64,000 nucleotides of DNA from Serripes groenlandicus (GCA_031761405.1 JASEVX010000005.1:38418590-38482589), one strand, 5' to 3'. Counted from the stretch's first letter, positions 38,942-50,479 are shown. The notes: generated by a model not told the origin, from the letters alone. Numbers and translations are program-made.

Positions 38942-41900
38942 CGGTGTCACTAAACAGAGTCTGGTAGAGTCCGGTAGAGTCTGGTCGTGAAATATCCCAT
39001 TATATCACTGTTTTGTTGTGTTTTTGTATTGAAATGAATGAAATAACGTGTTATTGTATCATATAAATAAAAATGTATTTGCCTATTTCAGTTAATTTTC
39101 GAGTGAATATAGAAATATTATATGCGTGAACACGGACACTGGTAGAGTATGGTCATTATTAAGCAATAAATACAAAGTTTTATACGATTTTTAAGTTATA
39201 AAAAGTTTAATATGATTTATATGTGTCATATTATATATTTATTTCTTATATTATTTCAGCTGATAATCGGGAAAATAGTGGAAGATTGAGGATTTTTAAC
39301 GATAACATTGTGTTTCGTAAATCAAAATGGCTGACGTGAAATTTCTGTTTATAATGCGGCAATATCGCACATCCTGAACGAGTAATACACTAAATTCTCT
39401 CTCTATTATGCGTCAACTAATTGATTAGGTGTGATCAACAGATTATAGTTATAATTAAATGTATGAAAACTACTAGATTGGAATAATTTTATGTTTTATA
39501 TGTCATTAACGTAAATTAAACCAGGGACAATATATACATGTATATATAGTCCCTGATTAAACCAAATACTTAGAGAGCTATATACTTACTTAAAAGTAAT
39601 TCATATGAAATTAAAGAGAGTGTGTAGTTACTACATTCCGCAAAAAATAGAATCAAACTAAACCATATTTGCATTTTTTTTTGCAAACATATTTTAACTT
39701 GAAAAATAAATATATATCCCGATATACTTCATAAAATGCATTTTGCGAAATATTGTATTCAGGCCACACTACGTGGAGGAACTCTCTCATGGCCAAAAAT
39801 TTAATGTTTGGATCTATATTATATCATTTTGGGAATTTTATTCTATGTTTTCCATTTTAGGTTACCAAAATAGAGCACGTGCGCCTGACGAGAACCCGGG
39901 ACGTAAAAGACCCTACACAGAGCTCCATTTTTTGGATGTTTTATTCTATGATTTTGGTACTATGTACATTCATTTGATAGAGATTCAAAGCATGGCCGAG
40001 CAGCAGCAACCAGCTACCGGCCCGTGTCTGCACCATTGTTGAGCGTGCTTGCTTAGGGTGCGCTTATTTAGCATGCAGACATTGCCGACATGTGAACCCG
40101 GGGCCAACATTACCCGCGAAACCTATAAGTCAATATAGAGCCCTTCCCCTGCCAGCTCGCTATTAAATCGAGTAATTCGCAAAGGAGAAACCAGGAATTG
40201 TCCCTTAACAAATTTGTCTCAACCCGAATCTCTAACAGATGTATGCCGGTTTATTTTGTATCCTCAAGATTTAGGTGTGTTTGATTCAATTCGTTTCTAA
40301 TTGGTGACGTGATCTCATTTTAGGTTAACACAAAAGACCCTACACAGAGCTCCATTTTTTGGAATTTTTATTCATTGTTTTTGGTTTATATTTTCCGCTT
40401 CTTTATGTCTGCTTCCTGGTGACATAACCAGTACTCAAATATAAACCTTGTCCTAGCGTTAACAGTTTAGACAGATATAGAGGAATTATTGTTGAAAATG
40501 TCGAATGTACAACTGACATACAGGTATTGGCGACTGATTGATAACAACTATATTGTTGTTGGTTTGCAACTAAAATATGCAGTCCTTTTTACATGAATGT
40601 GTTTCAGTATAATCCGTGTTTTTTATTTTCAATAGTGTATGTTTTGCAATTTTTCAGGCGTTTGCGCGTGCCGAGTTTTCGTGCAATTATCGTAATGGAG
40701 GGTAATGTTAGTTGCTTATCTGTTAATGTGATGCTTGAAATGTGGTGCGACTTAAAGTTCAATAATTTAATAAATCGCCTTGATCTCTGGTCAGGACTTA
40801 ACTGTGTCTATGTAGCATGAGAAACATGTAGCACCGACGCTTGTGTCGCAAAACAATATTTACCCGAGTCGTGTATTGCGCCTCTCACATCAAGAGTTTC
40901 ACACTGTTCAAGTTCTATCATGTCGGGCAATTTCTGGACTACCCAGTTTGTCGTCCTTTTGATAACATGGTTGTACGACTCATTTGCATTATTAAACCAT
41001 TGCTGTGGTAGCCGGGGATGTTTGAGTTTGGGGAGAAACATATGCTTCTCCAAATTGGTAAGTATCCGTTGTAAATATGTTACATTTGGATGTGTATTGG
41101 ATATTTCTTGGTCCATTTCTGTAAATGGGGTTGCAGTTTCAGCACTTAAGATATCATTTGGACCGAAGAGTTTACAAATAATGCGGTTAACCTCAGGTTG
41201 AGGAAGACAATTACTGAGTTTATTTACCGCATTATCCTTCAAATGTTTCGCGCAAAGAACAAAGAACAGAGGCTTGTGGGAAACATATGTTAATGGCTTT
41301 ACAAGTCGAAAACTCTTCGTCGGAACAAAATATTAATTTACTCTGGTCGATGTCACTCAATTTATCCTGCAATTCCATATGAATTACTTTTAAGTAAGTA
41401 TATAGCCCTCTAAGCATTTGGTTTAATTAATGTTAATGACATATAAAACATAAAATTATTCCAATCTAGTAGTTTTCATACATTTAAAATCTTGGTAATT
41501 ATAACACTAATCTGTTGATCACACCTAATCAATTAGTTGGCCCATAATAGAGATAGAATTTAGTGTATTACTCGTTCAGGATGTACAATAGGGCCGCATT
41601 ATAAACAGAAATTTCACGTCAGCCATTTTGATTTACGAAACACAATGTTATCGTTAAAAATCCTCAATCTTCCACTATTTTACCTATTATCAGCTGAAAT
41701 AATATAAGAAATAAATATGTAATATGACGCATATAAATCAAATTAAACTTTTAATAACTTAAAAATCGTATAAAACTTTGTATTTTTTGCTAAATAATGA
41801 CCAGACTCTACCAGTGTCCGTGTTCACGCATATACTATTTCTATATTCACTCGAAAATGAACTAAAATAGGTAAATACCTTTTTTATTTTTATTTATATG

Positions 41901-42028
41901 ATACAATAGCACTTTATTTTATTCATTTCAATACAAAAACACAACAAAACAGTGATATAGTGGGATATTTGACGACCAGACTCTACCAGACTCTACCGGA
42001 CTCTACCAGACTCTGTTTAGTTATACCC
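38942..42028 (-). mobile_element. Mutator-like DNA transposon with ~0.6-kb inverted repeats
   Basis: The left arm 38942-39523 and right arm 41419-42028 are inverted copies over their whole length, from CGGTGTCACTAAACAGAG outward-in to AATTAAACCA. Shared blocks include ATGGCTGACGTGAAATTTCT and GAACACGGACACTGGTAGAG. The 9-bp target duplication CATAACGTT is at 38933-38941 and 42029-42037, the size typical of MULEs. The interior carries a broken MULE-type transposase on the minus strand and a ~50-bp direct repeat (near 39898 and 40327). Confidence 0.82.
40808..41417 (-). pseudogene. Broken MULE-type transposase
   Basis: Two minus-strand frames join around 41240 by a frameshift. The first has KLIFCSDEEFSTCKAINICF; the second has LCAKHLKDNAVNKLSN, HPRLPQQWFNNANESYNHVI and KRTTNWVVQKLPDMIELEQ. 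The order 'TDGExAL..AFP..LLCxxHLKDN...NNxxESxNxxIK' is that of MULE transposases. Both the N-terminal part (including the first catalytic Asp) and the C-terminal end are missing, so it is not active. It lies inside the element with long inverted repeats. Confidence 0.65.
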
Positions 42029-42370
42029 CATAACGTTGAGTTACATAATGTTAACAATGTTGACATCAATAACAACAATCAGCGCCGACCACTGCTCAGA
42101 AATTCATTCAACAACAATAACAATCAATGGCCATCACTACTCGGTAATCCATACAACCACAACAATCAACGCCCACCACCGCTCGGAAATCCATACAACA
42201 ATAACAATCAATGCCCACCACCGCTCAGAAATCCATACAGCAACAATAATCAATGCCAACAACCGCTCGGAAATCAACCTGGACCACATTTCGACATGCC
42301 GTACTTTAACCCTTGGCTTTACGGACCTCGGAACATGCCCCCGTATATGCAGAGAATGGATTTTCAATAA
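42029..42370 (+). CDS. Possible ORF1 remnant of the downstream LINE
   Basis: It is open from the MULE junction to TAA at 42370. It contains four to five 45-base tandem units encoding variants of NPYNNNNQCPPPL, then a Pro/Trp-rich end (PYFNPWLYGPRNMPPYMQRM). It ends 75 bases before the endonuclease/RT frame, where ORF1 of a non-LTR element would be. The only start available in frame (GTG, 41960) is inside the MULE arm. On the far side of the MULE the same frame is open for 67 codons (38741-38941), so the MULE may have cut an ORF1. No known ORF1 domain was seen. Confidence 0.4.
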   Translation, partial: HNVELHNVNNVDINNNNQRRPLLRNSFNNNNNQWPSLLGNPYNHNNQRPPPLGNPYNNNNQCPPPLRNPYSNNNQCQQPLGNQPGPHFDMPYFNPWLYGPRNMPPYMQRMDFQ

Positions 42371-42445
42371 TGTGTGCCTTAGTGAACCATTCTGATCTAC
42401 ATCTTCCCAACATCTTACCCCCATGAACTCATTGATCCTTCAACA

Positions 42446-42658
42446 ATGACAATACATAACCTGAGAATTGGTCTATGGAATATTCAGGGTTTGAACCATG
42501 ACAAAATAAAGGACCCTATTTTTATGAAAATTATTTCTAATATGCATGTTTTCAGTTTAGTAGAAACGTGGAATGACAGTGGAACTATTTTAAGTATACC
42601 AAATTATGCACTTATTTGTAACAGTAATCGAACTAAACATAAAAAAAGCCAGGCGTAA
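42446..42658 (+). pseudogene. LINE ORF2, 5' segment (endonuclease start) before a frameshift
   Basis: It starts MTIHNLRIGLWNIQGLNHDK and carries the endonuclease Asn (WNIQG) and Glu (LVETW) motifs. The frame ends just after an A7 run at 42641-42647. The main ORF2 frame overlaps from 42606 and continues the endonuclease without loss, so one base in the A run separates the two. Confidence 0.8.
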
Positions 42659-45600
42659 TTCAGGTGGAATTGCAATATATGCCAAACACTCATTGACAAA
42701 AGGCGTGTCTAAGCTTCCTAATGAACATAGTGATATCCAGTGGGTTAAGCTAAACCACAACGTTTTTAATCTTCCAAGAGATGTATATCTTGCTTTTATC
42801 TATTTTTCCCCAGAAAGTTCTTCCGGGCAACCAAAGGATATTGAAGAAATGTTTTCAAAATTACTCAGAAACATAGAATACTACAGTCAATATGGCGAGG
42901 TATTGATTCAAGGGGATTTTAATGCATATACTAGCACATCCTCTGACTTTGTGTCTTCAGATGAATCTAAGTATCCTCATACAGAGGATGATAATTATGT
43001 ATATGATATATGTACACCAAGAAATAATCTTGATCATAAAAGGCCCAATAAGAGTGGCAAGTTATTAATTGAGCTCTGTAAAGAAGCTGGGCTAAGAATA
43101 CTGAATGGTAGAACTATTGGAGATCTACATGGTAAATATACCTGTATCAAATATAATGGTTCTAGTGTTGTTGATTATGCAGTTGCATCTGCAAAGTTAT
43201 TACATATGCATGCCATAAGTAGTTTTACTGTGCATGACTTTACACCATTATCTGATCATTGTGCAACAAGCTGTACCTTACTGACATCTTTTTTTGATAA
43301 TACAAATACTCAACAAGCATATTTAGAACCACTCCCAGGTAAATTTGTATGGGATTCAGAGGCGATTAATCGTTACTCTACTCTTATTCAGAATAATAAG
43401 TCTAAAACCAAACTGCAACAATTTCTGAGTAGAAAATATTCAAATTGTAATGAGGCTGTAAATGATCTAAATACAATTCTACAAGAAACAGCTATGGCCT
43501 CTGCCAAATTTATCAAAGGGCGTATTAAAAAACAAACAAATAAACCAAAAAGAAAACCCTGGTTTTCAGAGTCATGTGATGACTTATATAAAACTGTTAA
43601 ACACTATGCATTTCTTATAAATAAATTTCCATTTAATGGAGCTTACAGAAAAGAATACTACTCTTATCGCTCAAAATTAAGGCGAAAATGCAAACAAAAT
43701 GAAAAGAAATACAAAAATAAAATATGTTCTGATCTATCCAGTAATATCAACACTGACCCAAAATCCTTCTGGGATTTACTTAATAAATTAAGCCGAGCAT
43801 CAGACAATAATTCTACTGAAAACATTGATGAGCACGCATTCTGTAAATTTTTCAAAAATTTAAATTCTTGTGAAGCACAATCAAAGGACAGTAAATTTCA
43901 TAGAATTATTCGTACGAAATTAGAAGAACTTAAAATTGCACTAAATAACGAAGATAATATGTCTTATAATCAACCAATAATGGCAGATGAAATAATTAAA
44001 GCCTCTAAAACCCTGAAAAATGGTAAATCCACTGCAAAGGACTTGATTTCAAATGAAATGATCAAATATGGTATACCAATACTAGTTGGCCCTATTACTA
44101 AACTGTTTAACCTTATTTTCAAAGAAGGAACATTCCCTAAGGTATGGAATGAAAGCTTCATTTCTTTAATACACAAAAAGGGCAGTAAAATGGACCCTGC
44201 AAACTACAGAGGTATATCTATAACTTCTAACCTAGGGAAATTGTTCAACAAAGTTATCTATATGAGAATTACAACATTTGTCAACGAACATAACATTATA
44301 AGTGAAAACCAAATTGGTTTTAAAGAAAAATCCCGCACCTCAGATCACATCTTCACCCTAAAATCTATAATAGAACATAAGAAAAATAAGAAGCAGAAAG
44401 TGTTTGCTGCCTTCGTTGATCTGAGGAAGGCTTTTGATACAGTTTGGAGAAATGGATTATTTTATAACCTCTTGGAACTTAAATTTCCCTGCAAACTCTT
44501 TAAAATAATTCATTCTATGTATGATGATACTGGGTATAGAATAAAATTCCCAAATGGTCTTAGTGAAGAATTTGTCTCCACCCGTGGTGTAAAACAGGGA
44601 GATGTTCTCAGTCCTATACTATTTAATCTTTACATAAATAATCTGGTAAACAGTCTTCAAGGTGCTAATACAGACCCGATAGTAATTGGAGACACAACAA
44701 TAAATTCCCTTTTATTTGCCGATGATATAGTTTTATTATCTAATTCTGAGAAGGGACTGCAAACATCTTTAAATGTTCTTAGTGACTTTTGTCAATCTTG
44801 GAAACTAGAAGTAAATATAAACAAATCAAAAGTCATTATATTTAACTCAAATGGCAAAACCCATAATAACTTTTTTAAATATAATAATGAATTCCTGGAA
44901 ACAGTTAAATCATACTGCTATCTTGGCATAACACTGCAGTACACAGGGAATCTAAACCTATGCAGCTCATTGCTTGTGGAAAAGGGTAGAAAAGCCCTTT
45001 TCAAAATAAAAAAACCAGTTGGACTTAATAACCCATGCAAGCTTTTAGAAAAACTATTTGACTCCCTTGTTGTGCCTATTGCTCTATATGGTAGTGAAGT
45101 ATGGGGGATAGGGAAACAATACAAGGATTCAGATCGATTTGAACACTTGCAATTAAAATTTATTAAAGAAATTCTAGGAGTTAACTGCAAAGCATCAAAT
45201 GCTGCATGCCTAGCTGAGCTGAACAGATTGCCCCTATATACCAGAATAGAATCTTCAGCAATAAAATATTGGCTCCATATACTAGAGTCAAATAATTCAC
45301 TCATTTTAAAAATATATAGAGCAACTGAAGACAAAAACTCATGGATAATAAATATGAAAATTCTCATTTCAAAACTTGGATTCCATTTTATTAGTCTAAA
45401 TCCTTTTGATATTAAGATTTATCTAAAACGCATTCAAGAGAGAATTAAAGATACAGCCTTTCAAAGGCAAGATACTGACATCAGTCAAAATAAAAAAATA
45501 AACTTCTTTCACATACTATATAAACCAAATAAAAGACCCTCATATGTTGATCATTGCAAATCCAAGTGTGATAGATCAACATTATGTAAGTTGAGGATAA

Positions 45601-45914
45601 GTGCTCATACTCTGTCAGTTGAAAGAGGACGATATTTAAATATACCAAAACAGAGTAGAATATGTCTTTGCTGCAACAACGGAGACGTTGAAGATGAACT
45701 TCATTTTCTTTTAAAATGTTCTACGTACAAATACTTGAGAGATAACCTCATTAAAAAATTAAATAATGTTCTAATGAACAACAAATTTAATTTTTTATCA
45801 TACAACTTGCTTATCTCAATTCTCAATAGTAATTCTCCAACTGTATTAAAAATTGTAGTGAATTACTTGAATGAATGCTTGTTGGTTAGAAATTCATTGT
45901 CAAATGATACTTGA
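42606..45914 (+). CDS. LINE ORF2: endonuclease (rest), reverse transcriptase, C-terminal zinc knuckle
   Basis: This is 1102 codons in this frame, TGA at 45914. Endonuclease: NSGGIAIYAK (~16-25), GDFNAYTS (~102-109, catalytic Asp/Asn), LSDHCATS (~215-222). Reverse transcriptase: NYRGISITSNLGKLFNKVIY (~535-555), NQIGF, AAFVDLRKAFDTVW (first catalytic Asp, ~600), GVKQGDVLSPILFNLYIN (~660) and FADD at ~704-707 (44715-44726). After the RT come LYGSEVWG and the knuckle CLCC...HFLLKC (~1019-1038). Codon use is AT-rich. Only the one frameshift at its 5' side was seen, so this insertion looks young. Confidence 0.9.
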   Translation: MHLFVTVIELNIKKARRNSGGIAIYAKHSLTKGVSKLPNEHSDIQWVKLNHNVFNLPRDVYLAFIYFSPESSSGQPKDIEEMFSKLLRNIEYYSQYGEVLIQGDFNAYTSTSSDFVSSDESKYPHTEDDNYVYDICTPRNNLDHKRPNKSGKLLIELCKEAGLRILNGRTIGDLHGKYTCIKYNGSSVVDYAVASAKLLHMHAISSFTVHDFTPLSDHCATSCTLLTSFFDNTNTQQAYLEPLPGKFVWDSEAINRYSTLIQNNKSKTKLQQFLSRKYSNCNEAVNDLNTILQETAMASAKFIKGRIKKQTNKPKRKPWFSESCDDLYKTVKHYAFLINKFPFNGAYRKEYYSYRSKLRRKCKQNEKKYKNKICSDLSSNINTDPKSFWDLLNKLSRASDNNSTENIDEHAFCKFFKNLNSCEAQSKDSKFHRIIRTKLEELKIALNNEDNMSYNQPIMADEIIKASKTLKNGKSTAKDLISNEMIKYGIPILVGPITKLFNLIFKEGTFPKVWNESFISLIHKKGSKMDPANYRGISITSNLGKLFNKVIYMRITTFVNEHNIISENQIGFKEKSRTSDHIFTLKSIIEHKKNKKQKVFAAFVDLRKAFDTVWRNGLFYNLLELKFPCKLFKIIHSMYDDTGYRIKFPNGLSEEFVSTRGVKQGDVLSPILFNLYINNLVNSLQGANTDPIVIGDTTINSLLFADDIVLLSNSEKGLQTSLNVLSDFCQSWKLEVNINKSKVIIFNSNGKTHNNFFKYNNEFLETVKSYCYLGITLQYTGNLNLCSSLLVEKGRKALFKIKKPVGLNNPCKLLEKLFDSLVVPIALYGSEVWGIGKQYKDSDRFEHLQLKFIKEILGVNCKASNAACLAELNRLPLYTRIESSAIKYWLHILESNNSLILKIYRATEDKNSWIINMKILISKLGFHFISLNPFDIKIYLKRIQERIKDTAFQRQDTDISQNKKINFFHILYKPNKRPSYVDHCKSKCDRSTLCKLRISAHTLSVERGRYLNIPKQSRICLCCNNGDVEDELHFLLKCSTYKYLRDNLIKKLNNVLMNNKFNFLSYNLLISILNSNSPTVLKIVVNYLNECLLVRNSLSNDT

Positions 45915-46451
45915 GTTATCTCATACTTATCCACTGTCACTCCTACATTGTACATATTTAATTGTAATTTGTCTGTATTTTGTTGCCATAACCATTTATT
46001 GTTAATGTGTTAGTGCTAATAAAGTTATTATTATTATTATTATCATAACCCTGTGAATGTTTTTGTCAGACTTTTTTGCCCTTTCTCGACTTAGAAAATA
46101 CATCGAATCTGGGTTAATCCAATTATCGTCTCCCATCGCTAGGCAAGATAACGTAACCTGCTTTCCAGAGACAGGTATTTAAATTAAGGCCCTTTATCAA
46201 CTTAATTAGAATCTCGGTTCAATTTTTCGTACCAGCTTATTTTGACTTAACCATTTCTCACTTTACTGTTGTGTTTAGGAGAATCACACACTTTATTAAC
46301 ATAAATCTTGACTTAATTCCTTGTTGTTCATGGCCCTTGTGTACAGATTTTTGTTCTATTGGCAAGCACTAAAAGTAAACAGTCGAGCGCGCTGTCTTAA
46401 GCTGAGCTCTTGTTAAAATTTGCTGTTATATAGTCGCTTTTTGTGTACATA

Positions 46452-46525
46452 ACTATGGGGGAAAGAGGGCCATGATGACCACAGCAACTCATTTTGCGGT
46501 CAGGTAAGCTAATACAAGAGGCCAA
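46452..46525 (-). repeat. Short interspersed-repeat remnant
   Basis: AGAGGGCCATGATGACCACA, then CAGGTAAGCT and ACAAGAGGCC: ends of the AGCTCACC/GGCCCTCTTG type repeat, inverted and collapsed. Confidence 0.4.
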
Positions 46526-46768
46526 AGGCCCAGTTTATTCTGTTTGCCAAATGGCTGAATACCGAGCACCAGAAGATGACAGATAGAAATAGTGCAATAT
46601 TTTTATTTTTTTTCCTCGCCAATATTGTAGAGTGCGAGTGTAAACAAAATCAAAGAGATCAGAAAGATTCGGTATACTGCTTCCGTGTTGTTTCAGTTTA
46701 TTTCCAACATGTCTGCAGGCATCAATCCATCTTCGCCGTATATAATGATATCAAAGATGTTCTCGTCT

Positions 46769-48046
46769 GTAGCTCCACTGGCTGAAAGCCAGTCGAGCTT
46801 ATGTCATGGCGAATTGTCCGTACGTGCGTGCGTTAACGTTTTCCTTTAAACGACTTCTTCTCCCTAACCACTTGGCCAATTTGGTTGAAACTTCATAGAA
46901 AGCATCCTCTCAATGTCCTCTTTTAAATTCCTTCAATTTTTTTTTGATCCGAAAGTGTCAGGCCGATTTTCAAATAATTTTGTAGAAATGTTTCTTGGGT
47001 GACCCTTTATTAGATTCCTTCAAGAAATGTTGATTGGTTGAAAAACATGGCCGCCAGGGGGGCGGGGCTATTTTGCCTTATATAGCTATAGTAAAGTGTT
47101 CAGCCGATTTTCAAATAATTTTGTAGAAATGTTCATTCGGTGACCCTCTATCAGATTCCTTCAAGCCATGTTGATTGGTCGAAAAACGTGGCCGCCAGAG
47201 GGCGGGGCTATTTTGCCTTATATGACCGTAGTGAAAACTTAAAAAATCTTCTTCTCCGAAAGTGTTGAGCAGATTTTTAAATAATGTTGTAGAAATGTTC
47301 CTTGGGTGACCCTTTATTAGATTCCTTCAAGAAATGTTGATTGGTTGAAAAACATGGCTCCCAGGGGGGCGGGGCTATTTTGCCTTATATAGCTATAGTA
47401 AAGTATTCAGCCGATTTTCAAATAATGTTGTAGAAATGTTCATTGGGTGACCCTCTATCAGATTCCTTCAAGCCATGTTGATTGGTCGAAAAACGTGGCC
47501 GCCAGAGAGCGGGGCTATTTTGCCTTATATGACCGTAGTGAAAACTTAAAAAATCTTCTTCTCCGAAAGTGTTGAGCAGATTTTTAAATAATGTTGTAGA
47601 AATGTTCCTTGGGTGACCCTCTATCAGATTCCTTCAAGCCATGTTGATTGGTAAAATAAACATGGCCGCCAGAGGGCGGGGCTATTTTGCCTTATATGGC
47701 TAAAGAGAACACTTAAAACATCTTCTCCTCCCAAAGTGTCAGGCCGATTTTCAAATAATTTTGTAGAAATGTTCCTTGGTTGAACCTTTATTAAATTCCT
47801 TCTAGAAATGTTGATTGGTTGAAAAACATGGCCGCCAGGGGGCAGGGCTATTTTGCCTTATATAGCTCAAGTGTTCAGCCGATTTTCAAATAATTTTGCA
47901 GAAACATTCCTTGGGTGACACTCTACAAGATTCCTTTAAGCCATGGTGGTTGGTAAAAAACATGGCCACTAGGGGGCAGGGCTGTTTGGAGATTTGATTT
48001 TTGCCTTATGGCCGTGGAGCGATACTGTCCCTCTTGGGCCTCTTGT
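46769..48046 (+). repeat. Interspersed repeat with ~190-bp tandem core
   Basis: It opens TAGCTCCACTGGCTGAAAGC and ends CCCTCTTGGGCCTCTTGTTA. Seven or so units carry GATTTTCAAATAATTTTGTA, GAAATGTTCCTTGGGTGACC, CAAGAAATGTTGATTGGTTG and GGCGGGGCTATTTTGCCTTA, alternating between two unit versions. Confidence 0.75.
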
Positions 48047-48795
48047 TAATGTTTTCAGATGTAACTCGTTTCTTCCACATTAACATATGCCTTTAGGCTA
48101 CTTGGATGTTTTCAAGTGACCAGATACTTGGTAAATAAAAAAACGAATACCACTTGTCCTGGGATATTTGCAACAAGGTGAACCGGCGCGCCTGTAGAAT
48201 AAATAAGTTATTCATAACTCTACGGTTCATCTGCATCGGATTACTTTGGTTCTGTGTTGAACGTAATAGTCGGAACAATGTGGAAAGATAACTCCGTCAA
48301 CCTTACTTAGTTGTAATAATACATATTATTGTATTGAGTTGTGTCCCTTCTAAAACGCAGAACGTCAAGTATTTATAGCATGTACATGTCTACATGTTTT
48401 TTCGTTTTATCTTCCATTATATTTTGTTGTGTATCATTGTATCTGATGCAGGCGGCTTTTCAACGGATTGTTTATGGAAGGTCAATTGTTTTCAAAGACC
48501 AAAGGGTCAATTTCAATTATCATTTTACTTATTCACGACAAAAAAAATGTAGACCCCCACAATAGACTAAAAAAGAATTCACCGCGCAATCAATTTGGAA
48601 GAGTACAACATATCATACTGTGAAACAGCTTAGACCTGTATTTTACCTGGATTGCCTTAATGCTGTGTAACAGAGATGATATATGAACACTTTTGATTGT
48701 TACTATAGCAACCAAATGATATGTTGTACAAACTGCCAAGACCCAGCCATTACCAAACTACAGTAGAACTCCGCTGTGTCAGGCAAAACGCGTAC

Positions 48796-49420
48796 TTAAC
48801 TCTTTCCAACATACAAACAATTCTGCAGCAGACGACTTTGAAAATGTCTACTTAAATATATTGTTAAGCTCTATAATTGTAGGTATAATCAGGGACGTAG
48901 ATAAGGGGGATAGGTAACTAAACTGTATACTAAAATATCACCGTGCCAACATTTGTAGCAAGTAAAGCTAAACAACTATTCAAGATATGAAAAAAAAAAA
49001 AAAAAATCTGGAAATTTAAACATTCTTCTATTGCAGTAGATAAAAATATTTTAATATACTTATGAAAAATGTCAGTCTATTAATTTTTGGAAAAAAAATA
49101 TATAATTCAGAAATCCCAATATCTGTGTCATTTAAACCAGTCAGTGTTCAAAATACAAAGAAATTCCAGTTGAAATGTTAAGCTTTCAGAATATGTATGT
49201 TTTGTTCATGTGCCAAATGTGACTTCAAAGTTTTATTTGCTACAAAATGAGAAAATTTGGACAATTTTATTTCTATGTGTGATATTTTAACCAGGTAACA
49301 GGTGTACAGGTGGAGTTGCCTATCCCTCTTATATATGTCCCTGGTATAATTAAATAAAAAAGTTGAAAACATTAAGGCGAAAGGAGAAATTGCTCGTTAA
49401 TCAAGTTAAATGTCGTCTGT
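48796..49420 (+). mobile_element. Degenerate TTAA-type MITE split by a hAT-like element
   Basis: CTTAACTCTTTCCAACATAC with ATTCTGCAGCAGACGACTTT on the left, and AAGGAGAAATTGCTCGTTAA with TGTCGTCTG on the right, surround the insert 48890-49343. Confidence 0.6.
48890..49343. mobile_element. hAT-like non-autonomous element, 454 bp
   Basis: Left CAGGGACGTAGATAAGGGGG and complement of right CAGGGACATATATAAGAGGG; ~26 of 30 end bases match. GTATAAT flanks it (48883-48889, 49344-49350), extendable to GGTATAAT if the last G is shared. CAGGG ends and a 7-8 bp duplication fit hAT. There is an A15 run inside and no open frame of note. Confidence 0.75.
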
Positions 49421-50479
49421 TTTACGGAAATGGCGACAAATAAACGTGGTGATGTGCATAAATTAGAGTTCAATTCATGACTAACCGTTAACTATGACCA
49501 ACCCTGTGTTCAAGAGGTTCTAAAACATTTTCCTATAGCTATTTTAATAAGTTTTAGTATATCTAACGTGGCTACTTGAAATGGGGCGCGTCAAGCGATT
49601 TATAGGTCTTCTTTCACATGTGAACAGTGACGATTTAGACGAGTCTGTGCAGGGAGCCTTATCAGATTCCGCGTCATTGTTCGTTCGTCCACGTATATAA
49701 GATCTAAAGTGGTTGCTTCTGTCTATAAACTGGACAGTGTGGAACAACTTGTTTCATGTCGAGTCCGTGTCACTATAATTACGGAAAGTCACAGTAATAA
49801 GACACCCTTTCGCGCCTGATCTGGCTTATATGTAAATTTGTTAAGATGTCACAATTTAATCTTTACAAATGAATATATACGAATCTAATTTAAATAAAAG
49901 CACCTCATAGCATTTTGTAAATTATGACAAAGGCTTCATTAAACAAATCTAATTACAGCTACGACATATGTAAATTTTCTCGTATAGTCGGTGGAAATGC
50001 TGTCAGTTTTGTTTTGTTTTTTGGGGTTTTTATGCCGTCTTTAGCAAGTTTTAAGTATCAAAACAGACTTTTAACTATGGAGGATATGTATGCATAGTAA
50101 AGATACCTGCTGACTCAGATGCATATTTTGGCGCACACTTTTAGAATTAAAACTTGCATTGAAACAGGATTGGACGGTCAGAAAGAAGTTGTGTTTACTA
50201 GTATTGTAACGTTCATAACATTGATGACGAATCTAATTTAATTTTGGTCTGTGATTTACATCATTCTAATAAACAAAAATGTATCAACAAGAAACATTGT
50301 ATTGGGAGGGGGAACCAAGTGTATATAAATTGTTAGCTTTATTTATTTATTCTACAGTTATTTCACACACAAAATCCCAATCACAGAATTTCGTTATTCT
50401 TTGTATTTTGTTAGTACATACACAACTGGTTAAAATAAGAAACAAGTATAGGTCATTGATCTAAAGAAAAACATATTGG

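Larger units (their letters stand above)
42446..46045 (+). mobile_element. Non-LTR retrotransposon (LINE), nearly full-length ORF2 and 3' end
   Basis: It comprises an endonuclease/reverse-transcriptase frame (42446-45914, one frameshift), a short 3' untranslated region, AATAAA at ~46018 and a (TTA)n tail to about 46045. The APE-type endonuclease, FADD reverse transcriptase and Cys-His C-terminal knuckle are consistent with the CR1/Jockey/I group; I could not decide the clade. The 5' limit is not determined and may lie beyond the MULE insertion. Confidence 0.85.

Noticed and set aside
39743..40042. 99-codon plus-strand frame inside the MULE
   Set aside because: It contains part of the internal direct repeat (AAGACCCTACACAGAGCTCC), has no known domain, and lies opposite to the transposase remnant.
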